Notes: generated by a model not told the origin, from the sequence alone. Shown: positions 8,501 to 20,182, counted from the stretch's first letter. The stretch is DNA of 64,000 nucleotides from Lachnospiraceae bacterium (GCA_028694115.1 JAQUUB010000006.1:62001-126000); one strand, 5' to 3'. Made by a program: numbers and translations.

Positions 8501-10051
8501 GCACAGTTAATATATGACTTAAAGAATGCGAACAAAGAAGCGAAAATCTCAGTAAAACTTGTTTCAGAAGCAGGTGTTGGGACAGTAGCAGCAGGTGTAG
8601 CAAAAGCAGGTGCACAGGTCATCTTGATTTCTGGATTTGACGGTGGTACAGGTGCAGCACCAAAGAGTTCCATTCATAATGCAGGACTCCCATGGGAATT
8701 AGGCCTTGCGGAGACTCATCAAACATTAATCATGAATGGACTTAGAAATAAAGTACGTATTGAGACAGATGGAAAATTGATGAGTGGTAGAGATGTGGCG
8801 GTAGCAGCGATCCTCGGAGCTGAGGAATTTGGATTTGCAACAGCACCTCTTGTAACGATGGGTTGTGTCATGATGAGAGTTTGTAATCTTGATACTTGTC
8901 CAGTTGGTGTAGCAACTCAGAACCCAGAACTTCGTAAGAGGTTTAAAGGGAAGCCAGAATATGTTATGAATTTTATGCTCTTTATTGCACAGGAATTACG
9001 TGAATACATGGCAAAACTTGGTGTCCGTACGGTAGATGAACTTGTTGGTAGAGCTGATTTAATTAAAACAAAAGAAGGATTAAAGGGACGTGAAGCAAAA
9101 ATTGATTTAACGAACATTATCAGTAATCCTTATATGGGACAGAAGAATTATACAAGGTTTGATCCAAAACAGGTTTATGATTTTGAATTAGAAAAAACGT
9201 TAGATGAAAAAGTTCTTTTAAAACAGTTAGAAAATGCGTTATCTCAGAAGCAGAGGAGAAGTATTGAACTAGATGTAAAAAATACGGATCGTTCGTTTGG
9301 TACAATTCTTGGTTCTGAAATTACGAAAAGATATCCAGAAGGTCTTGATGAAGATACCCTTACCGTGAAATGTAATGGTGCGGGTGGACAGAGCTTTGGA
9401 GCATTTATTCCTAGAGGATTAACCCTAGAACTAATTGGTGACAGCAATGATTACTTCGGAAAAGGATTATCAGGAGGTAAGCTGATTGTATATCCACCAA
9501 AGAGTGCAAAATTCAAGCAGGATGAAAACATCATTATAGGTAACGTGGCTCTTTACGGAGCGACAAGCGGAGAAGCATATATTAATGGTGTGGCCGGTGA
9601 ACGTTTCTGTGTAAGAAACTCGGGTGCAAAGGCAGTTGTTGAGGGTGTTGGTGATCATGGTTGCGAATATATGACAGGTGGACGTGTTGCAATTCTTGGA
9701 ACAACTGGAAAAAACTTTGCGGCTGGAATGAGCGGAGGTATCGCTTATGTTTTGGATGAGCATAGCGATTTATACACAAAACTTAATAAAGAAATGGTAT
9801 CTTCTTTAGAAGTAACTTCAAAATATGACGTTCTTGAATTAAAAGAGATGATTAAAGCTCATGTAGCTTATACAAATTCATCGAAAGGAAAAGAGATTCT
9901 TGATAATTTCTTAGAATATCTTCCTAAATTCAAGAAGATTATTCCTTATGATTATCAGCGCATGCAGAAGATGATTGTACAGATGGAAGAAAAGGGACTA
10001 AGTAGTGAGCAGGCACAAATTGAGGCATTCTATGCCAATGCAAAACATTAG
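5504..10051 (+). CDS. gltB: Glutamate synthase (NADPH) large subunit
   Basis: Alpha subunit of glutamate synthase: hydrolyses glutamine and transfers the ammonia to 2-oxoglutarate. 1515 residues from ATG 5504, normal for GltB. Order: class-II glutamine amidotransferase domain whose nucleophile is probably Cys23 (DNCGIG), central domain, FMN/synthase domain with the [3Fe-4S] cysteines in CVMMRVCNLDTCPVG, and the C-terminal beta-helix (GXXG-rich stretch near GAGGQSFGAF...GDSNDYFGKGLSGG). ATG 5504 is preferred over upstream GTG 5465 because AAAGGACG precedes it and the extra residues do not belong to the family. gltD follows after 17 nt. As in other processed GltB proteins, the residues before Cys23 may be removed. 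Confidence 0.97.
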   Translation: MFDARTDVKQPGLYSPQFEHDNCGIGAVVNIKGVKSRETVENALKIVENLEHRAGKDAEGKTGDGVGILLQISHNFFEKAVKPLGITLGEEREYGIGMFFFPQDELKRNQAKKMFEIIVEKEGMEFLGWREVPIVPDVLGHKAKECMPCILQGFVKKPNNINKGLDFDRKLYIIRRSFEQGADSTYVVSCSSRTIVYKGMFLVGQLRTFFADLQNKEYESAIAIVHSRFSTNTNPSWERAHPNRFIVHNGEINTIRGNADKMLAREETMESDYLEGELPKVLPAINASGSDSAMLDNTLEFLVMSGMDLPLAVMITIPEPWANNRVMSQTKKDFYQYYATMMEPWDGPASILFCDGDIMGAVLDRNGLRPSRYYITDDDHLILSSEVGVLDIDPTKIVAKERLRPGKMLLVDTIKGEVIDDDHLKETYARRQPYGEWLDSNLVSLKELKIPNKKVPEYSYEERQRMQKAFGYTYEELKDTILPMAKTGGESIGAMGVDTALPVLSKSHQSLFHYFRQLFAQVTNPPIDAIREEIVTSTTVYIGTDGNLLEEKAVNCNVLKVNNPILTSTDLLKIKSMNKPGFKIEVIPIVYYKNTKLEKAIDRLFVEVDRAYRDGANILILSDRDVDENHVAIPSLLAVSALQQYLVKTKKRTSVAMILESAEPREVHHFATLLGYGACAINPYLAQESVKELIDNNMLDKDYYAAVNDYNNAILHGIVKIASKMGISTIQSYQGSQIFEAIGINKNVIDKYFTNTVSRIGGITLEDIERDMDELHSQAFDPLGLETDLTLDSPGSHKMRSGAEEHLYNPATIHLLQESTKRGDYDLFKQYTALVNEEENKKNLRGLLEFNYPKKGITIEEVESVESIVQRFKTGAMSYGSISGEAHETLAIAMNRIHGKSNSGEGGESIDRLEPSSDGMNRCSAIKQVASGRFGVTSRYLVSAKEIQIKMAQGAKPGEGGHLPGGKVYPWVAKTRHSTPGVGLISPPPHHDIYSIEDLAQLIYDLKNANKEAKISVKLVSEAGVGTVAAGVAKAGAQVILISGFDGGTGAAPKSSIHNAGLPWELGLAETHQTLIMNGLRNKVRIETDGKLMSGRDVAVAAILGAEEFGFATAPLVTMGCVMMRVCNLDTCPVGVATQNPELRKRFKGKPEYVMNFMLFIAQELREYMAKLGVRTVDELVGRADLIKTKEGLKGREAKIDLTNIISNPYMGQKNYTRFDPKQVYDFELEKTLDEKVLLKQLENALSQKQRRSIELDVKNTDRSFGTILGSEITKRYPEGLDEDTLTVKCNGAGGQSFGAFIPRGLTLELIGDSNDYFGKGLSGGKLIVYPPKSAKFKQDENIIIGNVALYGATSGEAYINGVAGERFCVRNSGAKAVVEGVGDHGCEYMTGGRVAILGTTGKNFAAGMSGGIAYVLDEHSDLYTKLNKEMVSSLEVTSKYDVLELKEMIKAHVAYTNSSKGKEILDNFLEYLPKFKKIIPYDYQRMQKMIVQMEEKGLSSEQAQIEAFYANAKH

Positions 10052-10068
10052 GAAGGGAGTGAAACATC

Positions 10069-11562
10069 ATGGGAAAAGCAACAGGATTTATGGATTATGA
10101 GAGAAAAGCTGCAGAAGCAATAAAGCCAAAAGAAAGAATCAAAAATTTTCAAGAGTTTCATACTCCTTTGTCAAAGGAACATCAGAGAGAACAAGCAGCA
10201 AGATGTATGGAATGTGGGGTACCATTTTGCCAAGCTGGCATGAATATTATGGGTATGACATCAGGATGTCCTCTACACAACTTAATTCCAGAATGGAATG
10301 ATGCACTCTATTCTGGTAATTGGGAGCTGGCATATAAAAGATTAAAGAAAACAAATAACTTTCCTGAATTTACTGGAAGAGTATGCCCTGCTTTATGTGA
10401 GGCAGCTTGTACCTGCGGGTTGAATGGTGATCCTGTTTGTACAAAGGAAAATGAACTTGCTATTATTGAAAATGCTTATGAACTAGGATTTGCAAAAGCA
10501 TGTCCACCTAAGGCTAGAACAGGTAAAAAGGTTGCAGTGATTGGAAGTGGTCCAGCTGGACTTGCGGCAGCAGAATTACTAAACAAGAGAGGACATTTTG
10601 TAAGTGTCTATGAGCGTTCGGATCGTGTAGGTGGATTGCTCATGTATGGAATCCCTAATATGAAGTTGGAAAAGCAGATTATTGAGCGAAAAATAAAAGT
10701 GATGGAGGAGGAGGGCGTTACCTTCATTACTAGCTGTGACGTAGGTAAGGATATTAAGGCTTCCAAAATCATGAGTGAATATGATCGTGTTATCTTAGCT
10801 TGTGGAGCATCAAATCCTAGGGATATCAATGCACCTGGAAGAGATGCGAAGGGAATTCATTTTGCTGTTGATTTCTTAAAAGCAAATACGAAAAGTTTAT
10901 TGGATTCCAACTTGACAGATGGGAAATATATATCTGCTAAGGGAAAACATGTTGTAATTATTGGTGGTGGTGATACCGGAAATGATTGTGTTGGAACTTC
11001 CATTCGTCATGGTGCAAAATCTGTTACACAGATTGAAATGATGCCAAAGGCACCAGAGAAACGAGCAGAAAATAATCCATGGCCTGAATGGCCAAAGATC
11101 TGCAAAACAGATTATGGTCAAGAAGAAGCAATTGCGGTATTTGGTAATGATCCAAGAGTCTACGAGAGTACCATTAAAGAATTTATTAAGGATGACAAGG
11201 GGAATTTGAAAGCTGTCAAAATAGTAAAGGTTGAGTGGAAGAAGGATGAAACGTCTGGTCGTGTAAACATGACGGAAGTGTCAGGAAGTGAAAAGACATT
11301 AGATGCTGATTTGGTTCTAATTGCTGCCGGATTCTTAGGAACTCAAAAATATGTTGCAGATGCTTTTAAGGTGGAATTAGACCAAAGGACAAATGTAGCG
11401 ACTGCAAAAGACCAATATGAAACATGTATAAAAAATGTTTTTGCAGCAGGCGATATGCACAGAGGACAGTCTCTTGTCGTTTGGGCAATCAGAGAAGGAA
11501 GAGAAGTAGCTAGAACAGTAGATGAAAGTCTAATGGGCTATACAAATTTAGTGATACAATAA
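10069..11562 (+). CDS. gltD: Glutamate synthase small subunit
   Basis: Beta subunit (497 aa) that feeds NADPH electrons through FAD and Fe-S centres to GltB. Visible parts: N-terminal cysteines CMECGVPFC and the following CP..C..AC..CG cluster ligands, the FAD fold VIGSGPAGLAAAELL, and the NADPH fold IIGGGDTGNDCVG. RBS GGAAGGGAG upstream, and 17 nt separate it from gltB, so the two are one operon. Ends at a strong hairpin terminator. Confidence 0.97.
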   Translation: MGKATGFMDYERKAAEAIKPKERIKNFQEFHTPLSKEHQREQAARCMECGVPFCQAGMNIMGMTSGCPLHNLIPEWNDALYSGNWELAYKRLKKTNNFPEFTGRVCPALCEAACTCGLNGDPVCTKENELAIIENAYELGFAKACPPKARTGKKVAVIGSGPAGLAAAELLNKRGHFVSVYERSDRVGGLLMYGIPNMKLEKQIIERKIKVMEEEGVTFITSCDVGKDIKASKIMSEYDRVILACGASNPRDINAPGRDAKGIHFAVDFLKANTKSLLDSNLTDGKYISAKGKHVVIIGGGDTGNDCVGTSIRHGAKSVTQIEMMPKAPEKRAENNPWPEWPKICKTDYGQEEAIAVFGNDPRVYESTIKEFIKDDKGNLKAVKIVKVEWKKDETSGRVNMTEVSGSEKTLDADLVLIAAGFLGTQKYVADAFKVELDQRTNVATAKDQYETCIKNVFAAGDMHRGQSLVVWAIREGREVARTVDESLMGYTNLVIQ

Positions 11563-11596
11563 ATACTAGAAAGAATTTTCAATTAAAATGCGTATG

Positions 11597-11638
11597 AAAA
11601 AGTATTTGAAATTGGTTAACAATTTTGAATACTTTTTG
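11597..11638 (+). terminator. Terminator of gltBD
   Basis: AAAAAGTATT-tg-AAATTG, loop GTTAA, CAATTT-tg-AATACTTTTT: about 16 paired bases with one symmetric internal mismatch, ending in U residues. Confidence 0.8.
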
Positions 11639-11915
11639 TTGTCTTGGTTATGTTGACAATAAGTATAATAAAAGGGTATTATTATAATCGCATGAAACAC
11701 TCTTTTTGATAGTGGACTTTTATATAGGTTATATTTCTGTATCTAAGAGTTTCTTTTTCCATAATAGTTTGTATATTGTAGTCTTAAAGAGCGTATAGAT
11801 AATAAGAAGTAAATATTAAAAAAATCTAAAATCATCAGCAAGTTGAAAAATTAAAAAAAAGAGACTATACATGAGAAAACGAGAGAAAATGAAAGATATA
11901 TCTTGATAAGCAGAG
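11639..11915. other. AT-rich spacer before groES
   Basis: No convincing coding region. A TTGACA with an 18-nt spacer to TATTAT occurs at about 11653-11682 but leads to no recognisable gene or RNA, so it is either fortuitous or serves an unrecognised short transcript. Confidence 0.4.
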
Positions 11916-11944
11916 TTGCATAATATGGGTAAAACAAATAATAT
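11916..11944 (+). promoter_or_regulatory. groES promoter
   Basis: TTGCAT (11916-11921), 17-nt spacer, TAATAT (11939-11944), placing the predicted start at the left edge of the CIRCE operator. Confidence 0.7.
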
Positions 11945-11954
11945 GTTTTCAAGA

Positions 11955-11981
11955 TTAGCACTCGACAATGATGAGTGCTGA
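11955..11981. promoter_or_regulatory. CIRCE operator (HrcA site)
   Basis: TTAGCACTC, 9-nt spacer, GAGTGCTGA. One base differs from the perfect consensus TTAGCACTC-N9-GAGTGCTAA. HrcA binds here to repress groESL; the site overlaps the predicted transcription start. Confidence 0.96.
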
Positions 11982-12047
11982 TAATAGAATGATAAATAAT
12001 TATATAGTGCGGAAGAATACTTCCGAAATAGGGAAAGGAGTTTTAAC

Positions 12048-12335
12048 ATGAAGTTAACACCATTAGGAGACAGAGTAGTTTTAAAACAATTAGAAGCAGA
12101 AGAGACTACAGCGTCTGGTATTGTATTACCAGGACAGAACAAAGAAAAGCCACAAGAGGCAGAAATTATTGCAGTTGGACCCGGAGGAGTTATCGATGGA
12201 AAGGAAATTACAATGCAGGTTTCTGTTGGCCAGAAGGTAATCTATTCAAAATATGCTGGTACGGAAGTGAAACTTGATGGAGAAGAATACATTATTGTAA
12301 AACAGAATGATATTTTAGCTGTAGTTATGAATTAA
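12048..12335 (+). CDS. groES: Co-chaperonin GroES
   Basis: Heptameric lid of the GroEL folding chamber, 95 residues, standard length. Start MKLTPLGDRVVLKQLEAEE is the family N-terminus; the mobile loop SGIVLPG and the roof-loop region follow. RBS AAAGGAG precedes. groEL follows after 21 nt. CIRCE upstream implies heat-inducible HrcA control. Confidence 0.98.
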   Translation: MKLTPLGDRVVLKQLEAEETTASGIVLPGQNKEKPQEAEIIAVGPGGVIDGKEITMQVSVGQKVIYSKYAGTEVKLDGEEYIIVKQNDILAVVMN

Positions 12336-13982
<1,647 letters not shown>

Positions 13983-14000
13983 GGTAAAATAAAATAATAA

Positions 14001-14042
14001 AGGCTGCCACAAATTGTTTTACAAACATGTGGCAGCCTATTT
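14001..14042. terminator. Bidirectional terminator
   Basis: AGGCTGCCACA (14001-14011) pairs with TGTGGCAGCCT (14028-14038). T-rich sequence flanks it on both strands, serving groEL and the convergent minus-strand gene. Confidence 0.8.
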
Positions 14043-14043
14043 T

Positions 14044-14724
14044 CTACTCATTTTCCAGCAAATAATTGATAAATTTAATTACTGTTTCTGGATGTTTTGT
14101 ATTACTTGTAATAGAAAGAATTGGTTCATAATTGGAAGAATAAAAGTTTCCATCTTTCATTACCTTCGAATTAGCTATTATGATACCGATGGGGATTTTG
14201 CTCCCGTCTTCACCTATTTGATAATAAAAATCAAATTTTTCGTCCAGTTGTTTTATAATATCCTCACTCAATATAGAGCCTAGATCCTTGAATGCGGAAA
14301 TACTAGAATAATTATTAATGACCGGTTCATCAGCAATCATTACATCAATATCGCCGGCATTAAGAAGAACTAATATTTTTTGAGCATAGCCAGAATCCTG
14401 CGGACCAGCCTCTTCATAATTTATCTGCATGCTGCAATCAATCATAACATCCTTTTTCGTTAAGTCAATCTGTGCATCCTCAGAAAAGGCCTTCATTAGT
14501 TCATCGCTTTTTGCATTGTATACGGTGGAATTAATCATGACACAGTAAAAAACGGTATCTTTTCGTGTCACAATACTATGAATAGAAGAAATTAGTAATA
14601 CGAATACAAAAAATGTAATTAAAATAGGATATTTATAGTAGTATAAAATATAAGAAATTTTCTTTTTAAAATTCATATCCTTCAGCTTTTGCTGTTGCTC
14701 CCGTATCTCATCGTTGATGGCCAT
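14044..14724 (-). CDS. Membrane-anchored protein of unknown function
   Basis: I do not recognise the family. 226 residues from ATG 14724 (MAINDEIREQQQ), chosen because AAAGGAG lies 7 nt upstream; an ATG 51 nt further upstream lacks support. A charged cytoplasmic N-terminus (about 35 residues, coiled-coil-like) leads to a single hydrophobic helix (YPILITFFVFVLLISSIHSI), then an extracytoplasmic domain. Stretches such as LNAGDIDVMIADEPVINNY and HPETVIKFINYLL are reminiscent of the solute-binding-protein fold, but this is only impression. Monocistronic. Confidence 0.75.
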   Translation of the reverse strand: MAINDEIREQQQKLKDMNFKKKISYILYYYKYPILITFFVFVLLISSIHSIVTRKDTVFYCVMINSTVYNAKSDELMKAFSEDAQIDLTKKDVMIDCSMQINYEEAGPQDSGYAQKILVLLNAGDIDVMIADEPVINNYSSISAFKDLGSILSEDIIKQLDEKFDFYYQIGEDGSKIPIGIIIANSKVMKDGNFYSSNYEPILSITSNTKHPETVIKFINYLLENE

Positions 14725-14832
14725 TTTTCTACTCCTTTCATCATGTTTGCAAAGGTTCAGTTCATATCCTACCATAAATCGAGTTTTATGTAAGCAAATT
14801 CATAGAAATTTTACAAAAAAATTAGAGTCATA

Positions 14833-14861
14833 TTGTTTACATAAAAAAAATTTGTTATAAT
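14833..14861 (+). promoter_or_regulatory. Promoter for 14916 gene
   Basis: TTGTTT (14833-14838), 17-nt spacer, TATAAT (14856-14861). A weaker relative of the hairpin leader (TGCG-ggattta-CGCA then TGGGAATGGAG) lies between it and the ATG. Confidence 0.6.
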
Positions 14862-14915
14862 AAGTATCAGTGACTAAAAATATGTGCGGGATTTACGCAT
14901 GGGAATGGAGTACAA

Positions 14916-15407
14916 ATGAATGAATCTTATGTAGAATGGATAGTAGAAAGAAAAGCAAAACCAACTGATATTTTGATTAAGGGGGGCAGCATTCTAATCA
15001 CAGCTGTCTTGGTATTAGTGGGATTCATGATACCTATTGTTATGATACCCGGAATCATAGGGGTAGTACTTTGCTATTTCTTTTTACCAAATTTAAATGT
15101 TGAATATGAATATTTGTATATGAATAAGGAATTACAAGTTGATAAAATTTATTCGAAACAAAAGAGAACTACAATTGCTAATTATGAATTGGACAAGATG
15201 GAAATTATTGCACCAGTTGGTGCTTATCAGCTTGATGCATACAAAAATAAAAAAATGACAGTTAAGGATTATTCATCAGGAGACAAACAGGCAAAACGTT
15301 ATCAAATGATTATAAATGATAATGTAACAAGTTGTATTTATCTTGAGCCAAATGATGCCTTGATGCACAGCATGAAGAATCAATTTCCAAGAAAAGTGAT
15401 TGAATAA
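14916..15407 (+). CDS. Small two-helix membrane protein (DUF6106-like)
   Basis: 163 residues. After a short N-terminal segment come two adjacent hydrophobic helices (about residues 23-66), then a soluble beta-rich cytoplasmic domain (NVEYEYLYMNKELQVDKIYSK...). The layout resembles DUF6106 proteins of Lachnospiraceae, recalled from memory, so the name is tentative. No catalytic motif. RBS TGGAG 6 nt before the ATG. It sits just ahead of guaB, but guaB has its own promoter. Confidence 0.75.
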   Translation: MNESYVEWIVERKAKPTDILIKGGSILITAVLVLVGFMIPIVMIPGIIGVVLCYFFLPNLNVEYEYLYMNKELQVDKIYSKQKRTTIANYELDKMEIIAPVGAYQLDAYKNKKMTVKDYSSGDKQAKRYQMIINDNVTSCIYLEPNDALMHSMKNQFPRKVIE

Positions 15408-15414
15408 TATTACA

Positions 15415-15443
15415 TTGACATTATAATGGTTATTTGTTACACT
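15415..15443 (+). promoter_or_regulatory. guaB promoter
   Basis: TTGACA (15415-15420), 17-nt spacer, TACACT (15438-15443). Confidence 0.65.
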
Positions 15444-15474
15444 CATGAGAAAATTAAAAAATTACAAAAAATGA

Positions 15475-16947
<1,473 letters not shown>

Positions 16948-16974
16948 AAATAAAAGGTGTATTAGGAGAAAACT

Positions 16975-17736
16975 ATGCGGTATTATATAGGCAATGAAGT
17001 AAAGAGTGCCTTACACAAAAGATATTGTATGTGGTATGTGTTAGGCTTTGTAGTTCTTTGTATTTTGGCAAATTTATCAATGATCTGCTTTAGAACCATC
17101 TATGGCATGAATGATGGATCATTTGGATACAATTTAATTATTTTTGCAGAGGGCGTATTTGCAATTCCGTATTATAGTAGTATTTTTATTGCCGATATTG
17201 TATTTGGTAAGGAATACCTTGATCCAAGAATTAGAGATAAAGCAACGATCGGGTTAAGCAGAACAAAATTATATATGGGTAAATTTCTTGCTTCATTAGT
17301 ATTATCTATATTTTTTCTTATAATAGCAATTATTGGATTTATTGGAATTACAATACTTTTCCAGTTTAATGATGGTACAATTGATCGTTGGACAGTGCTT
17401 GATTTTTTGGAAAAAGTATCGGTAGCACTTCCTCTTTGGGTAGCCGGGGTGTCCTTTGGTACGATGTTTCTATTTTTATTTAAACAGAAGAAAAAGGCCT
17501 TTATATGGTATTTTGTAGTGATTCTTCTTATACCAAGACTAATAATGTTTTTAGCAGCAGAGCCGTTTCAACTACCACCATTTACGTATATAACAAAAAT
17601 TCTTATTACGCCAGAGTTTAACGCATTGCAATTTTATTTTACCATGAATAAAGGTAAGAATTATCTTCTAGGGTTCGTTTATACATTACTTACTTGTTGT
17701 ATTGGTATTTGGAATTTTAATAAACGTGAATTTTGA
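16975..17736 (+). CDS. ABC-2-type permease-like membrane protein
   Basis: 253 residues with six predicted membrane helices and the general layout of an ABC-2 exporter permease (cytoplasmic N-terminus, a GKEYLDPRIRDKATIGLSRTKLYMGKF loop after the second helix, C-terminal helix). No ATPase partner is adjacent, so it is an orphan or pairs with a distant ATPase. RBS AGGAG. Downstream is a strong terminator. Confidence 0.72.
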   Translation: MRYYIGNEVKSALHKRYCMWYVLGFVVLCILANLSMICFRTIYGMNDGSFGYNLIIFAEGVFAIPYYSSIFIADIVFGKEYLDPRIRDKATIGLSRTKLYMGKFLASLVLSIFFLIIAIIGFIGITILFQFNDGTIDRWTVLDFLEKVSVALPLWVAGVSFGTMFLFLFKQKKKAFIWYFVVILLIPRLIMFLAAEPFQLPPFTYITKILITPEFNALQFYFTMNKGKNYLLGFVYTLLTCCIGIWNFNKREF

Positions 17737-17740
17737 GAAA

Positions 17741-17788
17741 GGTTGTTGCAAAATAGTGATATTTACTATTTGCAACAGCCCTTTTTGC
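17741..17788 (+). terminator. Rho-independent terminator
   Basis: GGTTGTTGCAAAATAGT and ACTATTTGCAACAGCC form a long stem with one bulge and a 7-nt loop, followed by CTTTTT. Confidence 0.88.
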
Positions 17789-17812
17789 GAATCTATAAGT
17801 TAGAGGTTAATT

Positions 17813-18295
17813 ATGAATAATTCCCGTTTACTTTTTTTGTTACCTGCTATTTTTTTAATGATTATGATTTTTTATTTTTCGTCGGAGGAAGCTGAGGCAT
17901 CAACGGTTACTAGTACCGCATTTGGAAAGAAGATTGTTCAGGTGGTCTCTGATGTGTTAGGGAAAAAGCTTTCTGAACGGGATGTGGAGGAATGTGCAGT
18001 TTCCTTTGACAAAATTGTAAGAAAAACAGCTCATATGACAGAGTATGCAATGTTGTATTTTGCAGTCTGGCTTGCCTTGTTTATGAACAGTCATAGAAAT
18101 AAAAATATAATAATAGTATCGATCTGCATATGTGTTCTTTATGCCATAACGGATGAGATACATCAATTGTTTGTTAAGGGGAGAAGCGGAAGTATTCGAG
18201 ACATTGGAATTGATAGTATTGGAATTCTTTTCGGAGCACTATTTGTTAAATTCAGTTATTTTGTTGTTTATAAATTAAGAAAAAAGTATAATTAA
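17813..18295 (+). CDS. VanZ family membrane protein
   Basis: 160 residues with four hydrophobic segments. VanZ signatures are present: FYFSSE near the first helix, RKTAHMTEYAMLY, and ITDEIHQLFVKGRSGSIRDIGIDSIG. The family is named for teicoplanin-resistance protein VanZ, but most members are house genes of unknown role; there is no van cluster here, so no resistance function should be inferred. Confidence 0.88.
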   Translation: MNNSRLLFLLPAIFLMIMIFYFSSEEAEASTVTSTAFGKKIVQVVSDVLGKKLSERDVEECAVSFDKIVRKTAHMTEYAMLYFAVWLALFMNSHRNKNIIIVSICICVLYAITDEIHQLFVKGRSGSIRDIGIDSIGILFGALFVKFSYFVVYKLRKKYN

Positions 18296-18360
18296 TATTA
18301 CATTTACATTGTTTTTTCAATTTTTTTATTGGTATGTATGCTTTATGATTGGTAATACTA

Positions 18361-18397
18361 TAACCGTGTCTGGAAGAGTCAAATAGAGCAACGGTTA
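18361..18397 (+). other. Hairpin in leader of phosphate cotransporter
   Basis: TAACCGT (18361-18367) and ACGGTTA (18391-18397) with a 23-nt loop, ending 9 nt before GGAGG. Function unknown; possible leader structure. Confidence 0.45.
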
Positions 18398-18418
18398 CAA
18401 AAGAATGGAGGATTTTAG

Positions 18419-20074
18419 ATGGAAAATCTTAAAATGTTGTTCAACTTTTTGGGTGGCGTAGGTATGTTTTTGTATGGACTTCACATTATGGCAGAAGGTC
18501 TGCAAAAAACTGCAGGAAGTAGAATGAAAAAATTAATGGGTTACTTAACGAATAACCGCTTACTTGCAGTATTAGTTGGTACAGCAATAACAGCTGTTAT
18601 GCAAAGCAGCTCTGCAACCACTGTTATGGTAGTCGGTTTTGTAAATGCCGAAATTTTGAGCTTGACACAAGCAGTTGGTGTAATTATGGGTGCAAACATT
18701 GGTACAACTGTGACAGCATGGATTGTATCTATGAATGAATTGGGAAGTTTGTTTAAACCAGAATTTTTTGCTCCACTAGTTGTTGGAATTGCAGCTTTTT
18801 TGATATTATTCACAAAAAGTGACAGAAAGAAAACATATGGAGAATTATTTATAGGATTTGGACTTTTATTTATTGGTTTATCATTTATGTCAAGTTCAAT
18901 AGCACCTTATAAAAATGCTCCTATTTTTTCAACGGTTTTTGAGACATTAGGAAAGAACCCTATTCTTGGTATTCTTGCAGGTACTGCTGTGACTGCCTTA
19001 ATACAGAGCTCGTCAGCTTCTGTCGGAATTTTGCAAACGTTAGCCATGAATGGTGTATTGGCATGGAATTCCGTTGTTTATATCACATTGGGTCAGAATA
19101 TTGGTACATGTATTACTGCTTTGATATCAAGTGCAGGAGCAAAGAGAAATGCAAAAAGAGCAGCTGTGATTCATTTGCTTTTTAATGTAATTGGAGCAGT
19201 AATTGCAGGTATCATTATGTATATTCTTTTTTACTTTAATACAGAGTGGGCAAATTCAAGAATTACAAGTGTTCAGATATCGATATTCCATACGTTCTTT
19301 AATGTAATAAATACAATCATATTATTTCCTTTTGCTGGGAAATTAGTAAAAATGTCTGAATTTATTGTAAGGGATAAGGCAGAAAAGAATACAGAAGAGG
19401 ATACAGAAAACGAATTACTTCCTCATTTAGACGACAGAATTATGGAGAATCCTTCCTTTGCAGTAGAACAGGTCGAAGCGGAAATTGTAAGGATGGGAAA
19501 TTTGGCTACGGATCAATTACGTTTATCTATGGACGCATTACTGACAATTAGTGGGAAAAAAGCGAAAAAGGTACTTATCATAGAAGAGACAATGGATAAG
19601 ACGGCTCATATTCTTACGAATTATCTAGTTAAAGTAAGTGGATTATCGCTTACAGAAAAAGAAAACCAAATTGTAAGTAATTTGTTTTATGCAGTTAATG
19701 ATATTGAAAGAATCGGTGATCACTGCGATAATATAGCCGGAATGGTTTTGAGAATGAAAGATGACGATTTGGAATTCTCGGAAAAAGCAATTAAAGAATT
19801 AAATCAGATTTATACAAAAACGATTGATGCAGTTATTCAGGCAAATGTGGCAAGAGAGTTCAAAGACCTTAAGGCTGTAGAGATAACAATGCAGAATGAA
19901 GAAGTAGTAGATGAATTGGAAGAAATGATGCGTAAAGGACATATTAAACGTTTATCTAAGCACCAATGCAATGCGCAAAGTGGTATCATATTTTTAGCTG
20001 TTATTACAAGCTTAGAACGTATTGCTGATCATGCCGTTAACCTCGCGGGTTATGTAAAAGAGGAGATATCTTAA
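18419..20074 (+). CDS. Na/Pi cotransporter family protein with PhoU domain
   Basis: Sodium-dependent phosphate transporter (NptA/YjbB type), 551 residues. Two inverted Na/Pi repeats carry the signatures QSSSATT (about residue 62) and QSSSAS (about 196). The C-terminal third (from about residue 340) is a PhoU-like helical domain with ERIGDHCDNIAG and ERIADHAVNLAG, which bind metal and signal phosphate status. RBS GGAGGATTTTAG before ATG. Immediately downstream lies a remnant of a PhoB-like regulator, consistent with a former phosphate-response locus. Confidence 0.95.
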   Translation: MENLKMLFNFLGGVGMFLYGLHIMAEGLQKTAGSRMKKLMGYLTNNRLLAVLVGTAITAVMQSSSATTVMVVGFVNAEILSLTQAVGVIMGANIGTTVTAWIVSMNELGSLFKPEFFAPLVVGIAAFLILFTKSDRKKTYGELFIGFGLLFIGLSFMSSSIAPYKNAPIFSTVFETLGKNPILGILAGTAVTALIQSSSASVGILQTLAMNGVLAWNSVVYITLGQNIGTCITALISSAGAKRNAKRAAVIHLLFNVIGAVIAGIIMYILFYFNTEWANSRITSVQISIFHTFFNVINTIILFPFAGKLVKMSEFIVRDKAEKNTEEDTENELLPHLDDRIMENPSFAVEQVEAEIVRMGNLATDQLRLSMDALLTISGKKAKKVLIIEETMDKTAHILTNYLVKVSGLSLTEKENQIVSNLFYAVNDIERIGDHCDNIAGMVLRMKDDDLEFSEKAIKELNQIYTKTIDAVIQANVAREFKDLKAVEITMQNEEVVDELEEMMRKGHIKRLSKHQCNAQSGIIFLAVITSLERIADHAVNLAGYVKEEIS

Positions 20075-20134
20075 AAATAAAATTCAAATCAAAGTTATTC
20101 GTAATTTATGTATTAATTGCCATTAAAAGGATGA

Positions 20135-20182
20135 GAACATCATATTATTACAGTTAGAGGCTATGGTTATAAATTCATTTAG
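20135..20182 (+). pseudogene. Remnant of OmpR/PhoB-type response regulator C-terminus
   Basis: Reading from 20135 gives EHHIITVRGYGYKFI then a stop, which is the characteristic last strand-turn-strand of OmpR/PhoB winged-helix regulators. A stop codon directly precedes it in frame and no receiver or rest of the winged helix is present, so this is a decayed tail. Its position after a phosphate cotransporter with PhoU domain suggests a lost PhoB/PhoP-like gene. Just upstream, another frame reads IKFKSKLFVIYVLIAIKR, which resembles a sensor-kinase N-terminus but is too short to call. Confidence 0.6.

Noticed and set aside
11653..11682. TTGACA/TATTAT promoter-like pair starting an unknown small RNA
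   Set aside because: No stable structure or terminator found before groES; AT-rich DNA gives such matches by chance.
16975..17736. ABC-2 permease as part of a bacteriocin export or immunity system
   Set aside because: No ATPase, precursor peptide or modification enzyme is adjacent; the neighbour is guaB.
17813..18295. VanZ-like protein as teicoplanin resistance
   Set aside because: No vanA/B cluster; the family is common in susceptible Clostridia.
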